NCBI GenBank assembly: GCA_949317995.1
Contig: OX439036.1
Coordinates: 9,776,356 to 9,840,355 of the forward strand
DNA length: 64,000 nt
Reading direction: 5' to 3'
DNA from: Acholoe squamosa
Lineage: Eukaryota > Annelida > Polychaeta > Phyllodocida > Polynoidae
Shown: positions 55,460-64,000 of the stretch, one piece after another
Numbering within the stretch: the stretch's first letter is position 1
Layout of the letters: each line of letters opens with the position of its first letter
Notes under the pieces: generated by a model
What the model saw: only the letters and a program-made list of their open reading frames with translations
Databases searched by the model: none
Told to the model about the DNA's origin: nothing
Made by a program: the position numbers and the translations under genes

Positions 55460-56120
55460 TTGTGTTCGAGGAAAAAAACTAACATACTAAGTAATTTTAT
55501 GTTTCGCGTTCAAGTGAAAAATAAGGTTATGAGCTGGAAGGTTGTAGCGTTCGAACAGAGATTGAAATAATAACTTATTGCTTTTGTTGAAGGTGTGTTA
55601 GATCATTTAAGTAAAAGCATTCGAGTGGAAATTGCCTGATGCGTTCGAGTGGAAATTGTCTGATGCGTTCGAATGAAAACTGTAGTAATAAACTGAACTG
55701 ATGCGTTCAAGTGAAAACTGTAGCAATAAACTGAACTGATGCGTTCAAGTGAAAACTGTAGAAATAAACTGAATATTGAAATTAGTTGTGTTCGAGTGGA
55801 TATTTAATAATGAATCAAAATTTTCTTTTCAGATAAAAGCAGAACAGGAGAGGAGCATGTAAAACGCTACAGCTTATAACGAACCTAGGAAAAGGAAAAC
55901 TGTAAGGTAGGTGATTTATATAGTTAGACCTTTTTAACTTAACGCTTTCGAGTAGAAACTAAAACGTCAAACTTTAAATTTTATGCGTTCAAGAAGAAAC
56001 TACAGTTTCAAGTTTTTTTATGCGTTAGAGTAAAAATAAATTATTTTATGTGTTCGAGTAAAAACTACAGTCACAAACTAAATATAGTTATTTGGTGTGT
56101 TTGTGCAAAAACTGTAGTGA
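55460..56120 (+). repeat. Dispersed same-orientation repeat, GCGTTCGAGTGGAAA motif
   Basis: At least 13 copies of a motif close to TGCGTTCGAGTGGAAACTGTAG lie in direct orientation at about 55462, 55505, 55547, 55618, 55642, 55664, 55697, 55739, 55788, 55943, 55982, 56020, 56050 and 56095. Some form 42-base tandem units ending in AATAAACTGAACTGA. They flank a short exon (55833-55906) on both sides. Confidence 0.75.
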
Positions 56121-57076
56121 AAAACTGAATGCTTTTACTTGCTGCTTTTAAAAAAATAGACCCTGTTCAATTAATGAACTTTAATGAGCTTAGTTTACTT
56201 TAAAGAATTCCTATTTTTTTTTTGTTTTAGTGTATCATGAGTGGAGGAAACTCTGTGTCTAACTACGAGGAACATAGAGGAGGACAACTAGCAAGGCAAA
56301 ATATACAGGCGTGTCAGAGATTATTGACCCGTACGAGATTGATAATTAATTATCTGTTCCGTGATATTTTCTACGTACACAGAGGTAAATTTATTAACCT
56401 ATTCTTTGTTACTAAATAAAAAAGAAAAATACTTTTTTTATTTGAATATAAAACCAAGTTCTCATAATAATGTTTTAAGTTTAAGAAGATTTAGATTTAA
56501 TCTTCTCAATAAAAATTTATTTTTTCAGGTTAATACTTTACTCAATAATTTAAGAATGACCTTGCTGAACTCGAGTTATATATTAAAGATTTTATGAAAT
56601 GTTATTTTTCAGATCAATACTTAATCCAAACTCAATCCGAGAGTGACCTTACTGAACTTGAGTCAGAAAGTTTTACTGTAAAAAGCAAAGGTAAATTTCT
56701 TTTGCTTTGGATTTTAGTCATAGATAAGACGAATTGTTATTTATATTTTACATTAAAATTTAATCTAAATGAGTTTATAATGTAAAATATAATCTAAATG
56801 AGTTTATTATTAAATGATTATATTGAAAAAACATTATAATTACTATTTATTATGTTTTATTATAATGATTTATAATAATGATGATTATTATTTTATAATA
56901 ATAAGATGAAGATATGAAACTGATTAATTTATATATATCATATTGAAAAAATAACGATAATTAGATGATGACATGAAACTGATTATATATGAAATGATAT
57001 AATGCTGATAATTTAAAGAAATTAAGTGTCTTTTTTCTTTTCAGATAGACGTCTTGTGCTGTCTTCTTATTTTTGA
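55833..57076 (+). CDS. Small spliced gene, about 85 residues; coding exons 56237-56384, 56613-56690, 57045-57076
   Basis: A leader exon at 55833-55906 (acceptor TTTTCAG, donor AAGGTAGGT) contains ATGTAA, a start-stop minimal upstream ORF. The next exon begins after TTTTAG at 56231; its ATG at 56237 opens MSGGNSVSNYEEHRGGQLAR, followed by a helical Arg-rich segment (RLLTRTRLIINYLF). Exon 56613-56690 is 78 bases, phase 1 to 1, and encodes an acidic SESDLTELESES segment. The last exon ends with TGA at 57074-57076. All junctions are in phase. The putative 3' UTR has about five diverged AACATCAAGGTCGT repeats (57087-57235). No family is recognised. No membrane segment or signal peptide is evident. 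Confidence 0.55.
56529..56598 (+). pseudogene. Decayed duplicate of the 78-base exon
   Basis: After TTTTTTCAG, GTTAATACTTTACTCAATAA... GAATGACCTTGCTGAACTCGAG aligns base by base with the functional exon starting at 56613 (ATCAATACTTAATCCAAACT... GAGTGACCTTACTGAACTTGAG). If spliced in it would stop translation at its first full codon (TAA), and it has no clear donor. Confidence 0.65.
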
Positions 57077-57446
57077 TTAAGGACTCAGCAGCATCAAGGT
57101 CGTTTAGTCTGTGTAACATCAAGGTCGTCTGCAGTTTGCTCTAACATCGAGGTCGTTTACAGTTTACTGTATCAACAAGGTTATTCACAGTTCATTTAGG
57201 ACGAGGATCTGCTAGCAACATCAAGATTGCTGATTAAATTTGGATAAGGTTATTATTTTATTTTATTTATTTGCTTACTTGCTTTATTTAGTTAGCTTGT
57301 TTCAGTCATTCAGTTAACGTGCTTCAGTTGTCTTGTTTATTTGGTTATTCAATAAATTATATAGCTGGCTTGCTTCTATTATGGTATAATATATCATTCT
57401 TTCGGTGTTAACTAATTGGTTTGCATATTTTTTGGTTTTAATTCTT

Positions 57447-58076
57447 ATGTCAATTCAGTATTACACTAATAATATTGTTTTAATAGCTAGAACGTACCCT
57501 TGTGCTAAGTTAGACATAGAGAATTTATATCAGCTGCAGGGGAAAATTTCTAAATATAGAGGTTCTATTGTTATTTTAAAAAAAGATTTTTCTTTAAAAT
57601 TTACCAAAAATGGGTGTTGTTATATATTTTTAAGAAATGATTTTAACTTTATTGTAAGCAACATTAAAAAGTTTATTTCCTTTTTTTGTTCAAACTTTTG
57701 GAATCATTTTTCTTTAATAAATTACAATAAAATTAAAGTATCATTATTAAATATCCAAATAAGTGTAGAAATTGACATAAAAAATAACAATATTAAAGTC
57801 ATAGAATTTCTTTTAAAAATACGATTTCATTTTAAAGACAAATATTCATATAAATTAAAGGAGTCTAACACATATGAATCTGTTTGGGTAAATTATGAAG
57901 GATTAAAAGATTATAATGTGAACAATGTTTCTGTCATAAGAATTTCAAATAAAGATATTACTTTTACTTTAGGTTATAATTTCAAAGGGAATTGTATAAC
58001 TAAAGATTGTAATATTTTTTTATTTTTATGTTCTGAGATAAAACTTGTGTTAGACGAAATTATAAAGGAAAAATGA
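57447..58076 (+). CDS. Unrecognised protein, 209 residues, intronless, AT-rich
   Basis: The first ATG in frame is at 57447 (MSIQYYTNNIVLIA). The product is rich in Ile, Asn, Lys and Phe because of base composition. It appears to consist of two alternating strand-helix halves: residues about 8-75 (NIVLIARTYPCAKLDIENLY ... NGCCYIFL) and about 95-200 (ending NIFLFLCSEIKLVLDE). The first half is faintly reminiscent of a TATA-binding-protein repeat, but no diagnostic residues allow a call. It overlaps the next gene by four bases (ATGA at 58073-58076). No family recognised. Confidence 0.55.
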   Translation: MSIQYYTNNIVLIARTYPCAKLDIENLYQLQGKISKYRGSIVILKKDFSLKFTKNGCCYIFLRNDFNFIVSNIKKFISFFCSNFWNHFSLINYNKIKVSLLNIQISVEIDIKNNNIKVIEFLLKIRFHFKDKYSYKLKESNTYESVWVNYEGLKDYNVNNVSVIRISNKDITFTLGYNFKGNCITKDCNIFLFLCSEIKLVLDEIIKEK

Positions 58077-59121
58077 AAGAAATTAAATTGATTTCAGAAA
58101 TTCTTTTAACAATATTTTTTATTTTAAGTCAAAATAATGAATTTAACAGAGTTTACTGGAATGAAATTAAGCTTAAAGAGAAACATTGTTTGTATTACAT
58201 TTTAAAATATATTAAAAGGAAGAAGCAAGAGTCTTTTATATCAAAAGAGAAAATATTTGATCTAATGAAAGATGAGACTTGGTTTTTTCTTTTGTCTCTG
58301 TTAAAAAAAGAAGAAGCCTACAAAAAAGAGTATGAATTTTGTATAAATCAAGAGAAAGAAAAAGTTCTTTTAGACCTTATTTCTTCTCATAGTGTATTGT
58401 TAGAATGTATTTCAGAAGTTTTGAATCTTAATATAACTTTTCACACAAAAAATCAAAGTGTAGATTTTTTTCCTTCTGAAAATATGAGAAGCAAACCTGT
58501 TTCTATTTTTTTTTATTCTGAGAACGAGGAAGTGAAAGAATATGTAGAGACTAAGAAAAGAATAAAAAAATATTACCAGCTTCTGATAATGTTTTCAGTG
58601 AAGAGAATTTGTCAGATTCTAGTGAAAATGAGGATAATGATTCGAAATCTTTAGACATAGAAAGAAAAAAGAGAAAATCTAAATCTGTTAAACCTAAACG
58701 AAGCGTTTCTCAAGATACTTCTTCTGATCCTGAATTTAATTTTTTAAAAGAAGATTTAGAATTGTCTGAGAGCGATTCAGATAGTGAAGAGCAGGGTTCA
58801 ACGAATAAAAAATTTAAAAAAAATGAAGAAATGAAGCATGAGAAAAAAATAGATATAGATGTAGACGATAAAGTAAATTCGTTACGAGAGTTTTCACCTT
58901 TTGCTAACTTATTTAAAGAACAGCTAGAACAGTGTAGGGCTAACTTAGAATCTTCTAATAAAGTATGTGATAGAATATATAAGCATTTAATTGTCTTACA
59001 AACTAATATGTTACCTGAAAATATAGAGAAATGTGCCAAATGTCCGCAACATTGTCTGCAGCTATTCTCAGGTGTACTAAAGACAGAAGAGGTCCTAAAA
59101 ATTGTAAACCAAAAAAATTAA
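58073..59121 (+). CDS. Unrecognised protein with acidic/basic C-terminal half, split by a frame change at an A7 run
   Basis: The frame from the ATG at 58073 is open to 58654, but its last 27 residues look random. After the A7 run at about 58567-58573 another frame reads smoothly into SDSSENEDNDSKSLDIERKK and on to the TAA at 59119-59121; the track start at 58609 is only a TTG. I read this as one gene of about 349 codons with a one-base slip. The N-terminal part (EKHCLYYILKYI ... LNLNITFH) is loosely like an OTU-type cysteine protease layout; catalytic residues cannot be confirmed. The C-terminal part has a nuclear-localisation-like KKRKSKSVKPKR, an acidic tract, and a CAKCPQHC motif near the end. 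Confidence 0.5.
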
Positions 59122-59247
59122 AAATAATGAAATAAATATTATATAAAAGTTGCTTAGCATAATGTTTGAGTGACATTTTATTTTTTTATACTTAACTTTT
59201 TGACTTAAAATTTTAGTTATGAATTTTATTTTATTTATTACCTACAG

Positions 59248-61431
59248 ATGGAATGTGAAAACCAAGAGCCAGAACCTATTTTGTCCAAGTTAAACAACCA
59301 ATTTTTTCAAGGAACAAAATTTGCTAAAAATGTTCATGATGTACAAGAAACATCTTCTCTTCAGAAGCCTGAAGAGGAAATGCCTCTTCTTGTAAGACCG
59401 AGTCGAGCTATATATGAAAAGGTAGTCAATTGTATTAAGTCATACCTGGATGAATATCACCCTGTAATAAAATTTAAAGTACGAGAGAATGACATATTCT
59501 TTGATGAAAGGGTTGGCAGAATGATCTCCAAAAGAAAACGACTTTTCAGAAGGGCCAAACGCTGTATCACTGGTTATAGAAATAATTTGTTGGACCGGGT
59601 AAAGGTACTAAAAAAGGCTATAAACCAACGCCTGGTATATAAGAAGCGTGTTATTATGCTACAACTACTCAATAAATATAGAAAGGACCCAAAAAGTTTT
59701 TGGAAAATATTAAAGCTGGTATGGCAAGGCAAGGCAGTGACCCCGACAATGAACCTAGTGGATAAGAATGGTAATATGGTACCAATGGGTCAACTTGCAA
59801 ATTATGTAAACGATTTTTATATCAATATTGGTAGTGACCTTGCCAGGGCATTTACTATCCAGCCCTATCCTGATTTAGTACCTCAGAGTGAGAACATTAT
59901 GACACTGAGAAATTGTACTATTGATATATGTACTGACATATTAAAATCCATAGATTGGAGTAAGAATTCTTGTATTACAAATATACCTTGTAATATGGTA
60001 AAGGAATGTCTTTTAATGAAACCTGAGTTACTTGAAAATTTTATAAATAGGTCAATTGCTGAGGCTAAATTCCCAGACTTGTTGAAAATAGGTTATGTGG
60101 TACCATTACCCAAGGATGGGTTACTAAGTGATGTATCTAATTGGAGACCAATCACTATGACTAATGTTTTCTCAAAACTTATTGAGAAGTGTGTACACAG
60201 ACAGTTAATGAATTTTATCATAGAAAATAATATAATAAGTAAAAACCAATATGGTTTCATCCCTGGTAAATCTACTGTTGATGCAACTTTTGGATTAATT
60301 CAATATTTGTTTGAAGCTAGGAATCGGAATGAATATTCTGTTATCCTGTTTTTGGATTTAAAAAAGGCATTTAATACTGTAAATTTAAACATAATGTTAA
60401 AGAAATTGAAATATATAAATTGTGATGATACGTGTCTGAAATGGTTTGAAAGCTTTCTATGTAATAGACTCCAATCAACAAGGGTTAATAACAATCTTTC
60501 TGACACAAAGGTTATGGATTGTGGAGTAGCTCAGGGCACAGTTCTGGGACCATTGATGTTTAATTTGTATCTAAATTCTATTGTGTCAGTTATTGAACAC
60601 TGTCAATATTTTCTGTATGCCGATGATGTAGCATTGGTAGTAAATGGGACTGATGTTGAAATAATGACAAGTTTGTTACAGTCCGATGTTGATAGAATAG
60701 GTGAATGGTGTAAGACAAATATACTTACAGTTAATGTCAATAAGACCAAATTATTATGGTGTCATTCAACAAGACAGCGTATTAACCCTTTGGATATCTT
60801 TATGCAGGGTACTAAATTAGCTGTTGTACAGAGTTTCTCATACCTCGGTGTCTTAATAGATAGTGGTTTAACTTTTAAATCACATTGCAAAAAAGTAGAC
60901 AAGATGGGTACAACTAAGCTGAAACAATTGAGAAATATAGTTAAGTATACTGATAGAGAAAATTCCCTGCGTATCTACAAACAAATGATTGTACCAACTT
61001 TAGAATATTGCAGTTATATTCTAGATAGTGGACCTAAAACCATTGTAGACCATATTGATGTAATCCAAAATCACTGCCTTAGGGCTTGTCTAAAAGTAAG
61101 AAATGCCCAGGATATGCATGTAGCTGATTTGCTACAGCAGTGTAAGGTGGACACTCTAGAGATAAGGAGAAGAAAGTCCTTGACATGCCTGATGTATAAA
61201 TATGCACAAGATATAGATCATATACTGGTACCTCCTAGGTTAATAAGAGGACATGACAAAAAGAAGATAAAGGTGAATAGGCCAGTTTATGAATCATACA
61301 GAGTTAGTCCATTATATAGAGGTAATCGTCTTTGGGAAGCACTGACTAGTGATGTACAACAGAAGGACACTCTAAACAACTTCAGAGCATGTCTAAAAGG
61401 AGATGTACTAAATACCTTGGGCAATGTCTGA
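59248..61431 (+). CDS. Chimeric ORF: first exon of an unknown gene reading into a LINE reverse transcriptase, 727 codons
   Basis: The ATG at 59248 follows a clean acceptor (TTACCTACAG). About 58 residues are unrelated to reverse transcriptase (ECENQEPEPILSKLNN ... EEMPLLVRPS). From about residue 58 the product is a CR1/Jockey-like element lacking the endonuclease: DERVGRMISKRKRLFRRAKR, FWKILKLVW, VPLPKDG...NWRPITM, KNQYGFIPGKSTVDATF, FLDLKKAFNTV (motif A), GVAQGTVLGPLMFNLYLN (motif B), LYADDVALVV (motif C), then thumb and YSYLGV-like tail to 61431. No stop or frame change interrupts it. Either the fusion is a coincidence of a young insertion, or the chimera is kept. Confidence 0.7.
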   Translation: MECENQEPEPILSKLNNQFFQGTKFAKNVHDVQETSSLQKPEEEMPLLVRPSRAIYEKVVNCIKSYLDEYHPVIKFKVRENDIFFDERVGRMISKRKRLFRRAKRCITGYRNNLLDRVKVLKKAINQRLVYKKRVIMLQLLNKYRKDPKSFWKILKLVWQGKAVTPTMNLVDKNGNMVPMGQLANYVNDFYINIGSDLARAFTIQPYPDLVPQSENIMTLRNCTIDICTDILKSIDWSKNSCITNIPCNMVKECLLMKPELLENFINRSIAEAKFPDLLKIGYVVPLPKDGLLSDVSNWRPITMTNVFSKLIEKCVHRQLMNFIIENNIISKNQYGFIPGKSTVDATFGLIQYLFEARNRNEYSVILFLDLKKAFNTVNLNIMLKKLKYINCDDTCLKWFESFLCNRLQSTRVNNNLSDTKVMDCGVAQGTVLGPLMFNLYLNSIVSVIEHCQYFLYADDVALVVNGTDVEIMTSLLQSDVDRIGEWCKTNILTVNVNKTKLLWCHSTRQRINPLDIFMQGTKLAVVQSFSYLGVLIDSGLTFKSHCKKVDKMGTTKLKQLRNIVKYTDRENSLRIYKQMIVPTLEYCSYILDSGPKTIVDHIDVIQNHCLRACLKVRNAQDMHVADLLQQCKVDTLEIRRRKSLTCLMYKYAQDIDHILVPPRLIRGHDKKKIKVNRPVYESYRVSPLYRGNRLWEALTSDVQQKDTLNNFRACLKGDVLNTLGNV

Positions 61432-61620
61432 TTTATATGAACTTTATATGTGACTAGTGAAATTTCATATGATAGTTTCATGGAAACTACCTGAACTTCA
61501 ATTATGACTCAAATGAACCTGTGTATAACTAATGTACTAATTATCCCATATGGCGACTTGTTGTAATAACTTATGTCTAAGTGTTTCGAGAAGCCAATAA
61601 ACAGTGTTGAAACTTCAAAC
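59420..61620 (+). mobile_element. 5'-truncated CR1/Jockey-like LINE insertion
   Basis: Similarity to LINE A-type reverse transcriptase begins near 59420. The 3' end after the stop has an AATAAA at about 61596-61601, and then AAACTTCAAACTTC, two copies of AAACTTC, typical of the short 3' microsatellite tails of CR1-like elements. I did not find a clear target duplication; the exact start is uncertain by tens of bases. Confidence 0.65.
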
Positions 61621-61633
61621 TTCTACTAAAAGA

Positions 61634-62413
61634 ATGATATCAAAAGAAGAAGATCTGGAGGTTATGCCTCCACTAGTAAAGAAAAAAAAACTTTCTGAGC
61701 TTTGCAAAAGCGACTATGGTCCAGCTTCTTTAGATTTACTAGAAGAAGCTATTCAGATTTCTGGACTTGAGTTGTCAAAAGATGACTATCAAGTTGTGAA
61801 TGAAGTTGTCTCCTTAGAAGATAACAATGAACTTCACGTTGACTATGAGGAAACTGGTGGTATTGAAGACAACAATGACCACTACAGTCATCGTGAAGTT
61901 GAAGTTATTCTCGAAGGGGACAAGGACGAAATCATTGACAGTAACGAAGTTAATGTTGCTGGTAAAGAAGTTGCTGTTCTCCAAGACAGTGACTTAGTTC
62001 CTAGTGAAGTTGTCGTGAAAGACGACAACAACATCACTCTTCCTGATAAAAGTTCAGCCAAAGTTGTCAATGTCACTGAGCCTTTTTCTGATTCTATACA
62101 ACAGGCTAACAAGAGAGACTACCTTCAACGTTTAATTCTGTCTCGCTTGCCTGTTTCTGTCGTCTTCCCTCAAAAGAAAGACACAGAGACAGGATCACTT
62201 CTCTTGAAGCTGATGACAAAAGTTCCTACAAAAACAAGAACAAAAATATGTAAAAAAATCACTTGTGAAACATGCACTGACGAGCTGTTCTTTGGAGGGG
62301 GAGTGTACTTCACTGCACAGAAAAAGAGCATGATGTCATGCCGTTATTGCTTGAAACTTTTTGGCTCCCCTCTCCTTTTGATTCAGCATATTTCGTCAAC
62401 ACATTTGGATTAA
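61634..62413 (+). CDS. Acidic protein with C-terminal C2H2 zinc finger (N-terminus possibly displaced by the LINE)
   Basis: The frame runs to the TAA at 62411-62413; the ATG at 61634 lies only 14 bases after the LINE tail. The true first exon may be the one at 59248, which is similar in character (both have an E-rich stretch then MPxLV). The product has a basic KKKKLSELCK start, a long Asp/Glu/Val-rich middle (residues about 40-165), a CKKITCETC motif, and a final zinc finger CRYC-x12-H-x4-H (residues about 237-258). A DNA- or RNA-binding nuclear role is an inference. About 259 residues from this ATG. No homologue recognised. Confidence 0.55.
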   Translation: MISKEEDLEVMPPLVKKKKLSELCKSDYGPASLDLLEEAIQISGLELSKDDYQVVNEVVSLEDNNELHVDYEETGGIEDNNDHYSHREVEVILEGDKDEIIDSNEVNVAGKEVAVLQDSDLVPSEVVVKDDNNITLPDKSSAKVVNVTEPFSDSIQQANKRDYLQRLILSRLPVSVVFPQKKDTETGSLLLKLMTKVPTKTRTKICKKITCETCTDELFFGGGVYFTAQKKSMMSCRYCLKLFGSPLLLIQHISSTHLD

Positions 62414-62591
62414 ATAATTCACAAGAAATAAAACATAAGCTTCAAGAAAAGTTACTTTTATGTTTATATGATGTTATATTTAAACATGTGTGCAGCCTAT
62501 ATCATAAACATGTAGTATGAAAATGTCATACAAGAATTTCAATGTTTGTTTTATATTTTAAAATAATCCGTCTTGTTTTTATAGGTTCAAG

Positions 62592-63438
62592 ATGGAAAAG
62601 CAACTCTACTTGAACTTTTTTTTACTTTCATTGAGAAGTTTATACTTTAAAAACTATTTCAATTTTTATCGTGAACCTTTGATGGAAAAATTAAACATTG
62701 AAATACCTGCACATTCATTATTATCTGTATCGAAATGTTTTTTATACATTTCCTTCTTAAATATTTCATCAAAAAAAAGCTTGTTATGAACGTTTTAATG
62801 AAATCAAAAACATAGAGTCCTTAGCATTTTTTGCTTCTTTTTTTCAGTCAGATTTTTTGTTTAATTATATATATCAAAGGACTACGAAAAAAATCAAAGA
62901 AATAGGGAAAGCATTGAAAGTTTATGTTTATTGCGGAACTATGTTTCATGTAAGCAGTAGAAAATTATTTTGGTTTGCTTCAGATCTTCTAAAAGTTAAT
63001 CGTTCTGACATATTAGACGATTTGCTTTGTACAAAACACAGCATATCTGCTTATTGTGATTATCTTTGTTATTCGGATAATGAACTACAAAATAAAATAA
63101 CTGATATGTTACAAGATTTAGACCTTAATGCAGAAATTGTTAAGTATCGCTGCGGAGGGTGTGGGAAATATCATACTTTTGATAAAAATAAAAAAATTAG
63201 AACATTAAAAGTAACATATATGCTGTGTTGTGCTTGTCCAGTTAATTATAAATGTTACAGTAGTTTTAAGTTTGCTTCATACAGTACTCATTATCGGAAA
63301 GGTATAGCATGTTATGATTGTTGCATGAAATGGAAAAAAGCAAAGCCAATATGTAGTCCTGAATTTTGTTCATGGCTAAGAAAAAAATTCAGAAGCTTAA
63401 GAAAAAAAACTATAAAAAATGCATTACATTATTATTAA
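62592..63438 (+). CDS. Cys-rich unrecognised protein, split by a frame change at an A8 run
   Basis: An ATG at 62592, 11 bases after an acceptor-like TTTTTATAG, opens a frame that ends at 62789. At the A8 run about 62770-62777 a one-base slip leads into a frame open to the TAA at 63436-63438; the track start at 62857 is a TTG. The combined length is about 281 codons. The C-terminal half is rich in Cys pairs: CGGCGKYH, LCCACP, CYDCCMKW and CSPEFCSW, which suggests two or more zinc-binding sites, followed by a basic tail. No family recognised. Confidence 0.5.
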
Positions 63439-63780
63439 AGTTTAAGAAATATAAGCATGTAAAAAAACTACTGTGTGATAACTTCTAACAGGTATCCTTT
63501 ATCACATAAGAGTATATAACCTGTAAGTTCGGTGTTTAGTTAGGCACTGTGACATTTCAGGTTAAGAACCTTAAAACAGAACATTCTGTACCATATTTAT
63601 CAAACAAGTTTTGATATATAAAGTCTATTGAAGATAATATGCCTTTACCATATTTGTTGTTGGATAAGGGTTGAAATAAAGAGGATTTATTGTAAGTTAT
63701 TGAGTAGATATAAAGTGTCAAGTTTTGAGAAGAGATTTCACAGTAAGTTATATCAGAAAAAAAAATTGCTGATATGAAAG
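63439..63780 (+). other. AT-rich intergenic stretch
   Basis: A TATA-like GTATATAACC at about 63513-63522 lies upstream of the following ORF. TGACATTTCAG at 63550-63560 would serve as an acceptor. The minus-strand frame 63557-63787 is not supported. Confidence 0.35.
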
Positions 63781-64000
63781 ATGACAATTAAAGTTAATGT
63801 TGGTTTGCTTTTAAGTCGTGTTTATTACTTAGAAGCTATGTTGACTTTCACTGGTGGTAAAATAGATGATTTAATAGATGTCAGTTTCCCTGTTCAGAAT
63901 TATATGAGTGTAACAGAAGCTAAACATATATTTACAGCGCTTTCTTTGATTCAGCCATTTTCATCTTTAAAAGAAATAAGAGTAGAAGCTTTATGCTTTT
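63781..64000 (+). CDS. Start of an unrecognised protein, runs off the window
   Basis: ATG at 63781, open to the window end (73 codons). Product begins MTIKVNVGLLLSRVYYLEAM and continues FTGGKIDDLIDVSFPVQNYM. Its coding quality (regular codon mix, no low-complexity) is better than in the surrounding spacer. Another ATG at 63774 stops after five codons. Same strand and style as the preceding genes. No family recognised. Confidence 0.5.
   Translation, partial: MTIKVNVGLLLSRVYYLEAMLTFTGGKIDDLIDVSFPVQNYMSVTEAKHIFTALSLIQPFSSLKEIRVEALCF

Overview
The window is nuclear DNA of an animal, most likely a marine invertebrate. It holds one recognisable host gene with introns, a mitochondrial carrier of the SLC25A44 type at 31.2-39.2 kb. 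It also holds Penelope-like and CR1/Jockey-like retroelements, many short inverted-repeat elements, a tRNA-derived SINE, a solo LTR and a large satellite array. I cannot name the species. Nothing here looks bacterial.

Layout. 0-3.1 kb: wreck of a protein-primed family B DNA polymerase gene of the Maverick/adintovirus kind, broken by stops and frameshifts and apparently by an LTR-like insert. 3.1-6.2 kb: no gene, one inverted-repeat element. 6.2-22.7 kb: a three-layer nest. Plus-strand LINE A (6.24-7.62 and about 20.88-22.72 kb) is split by minus-strand LINE B (7.63 to about 20.88 kb). LINE B is split by a 9.4-kb Penelope-like insertion (9646-19039), a 5'-truncated copy joined head-to-tail to a longer copy, with 14-bp target duplications. 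22.7-31 kb: non-coding, dominated by inverted-repeat (MITE-like) elements with diagnostic target duplications (TAA/TTA, TA, 6 bp), a perfect 27-bp palindrome and a 366-bp solo LTR. 31.2-39.2 kb: the SLC25A44-like gene in four coding exons. Its introns hold a LINE tail, a MITE containing a SINE, and a minisatellite grown from the exon 3 splice-donor junction. 39.2-46.4 kb: MITEs, an AT palindrome, minisatellites. 46.4-49.1 kb: about 22 units of a 121-bp satellite with internal half-repeats and higher-order structure.

49-64 kb is strikingly AT-rich and differs from the rest. It carries a minus-strand three-exon gene for a small single-pass membrane protein with a Thr-rich stalk (51.8-53.9 kb), a plus-strand small spliced gene with a decayed duplicate exon (55.8-57.1 kb), and then a dense same-strand series of unrecognised genes (57.4-64 kb). 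Two of these genes overlap by 4 bases (ATGA). Two others are split only at A7/A8 runs. One has been entered by a 5'-truncated LINE, so that its first exon reads in frame into an intact reverse transcriptase (727 codons). The compactness, base composition and lack of recognisable homologues make this block the best candidate for something undescribed: an endogenised large DNA virus, a giant transposon, or a fast-evolving host cluster. I cannot decide between these by eye.
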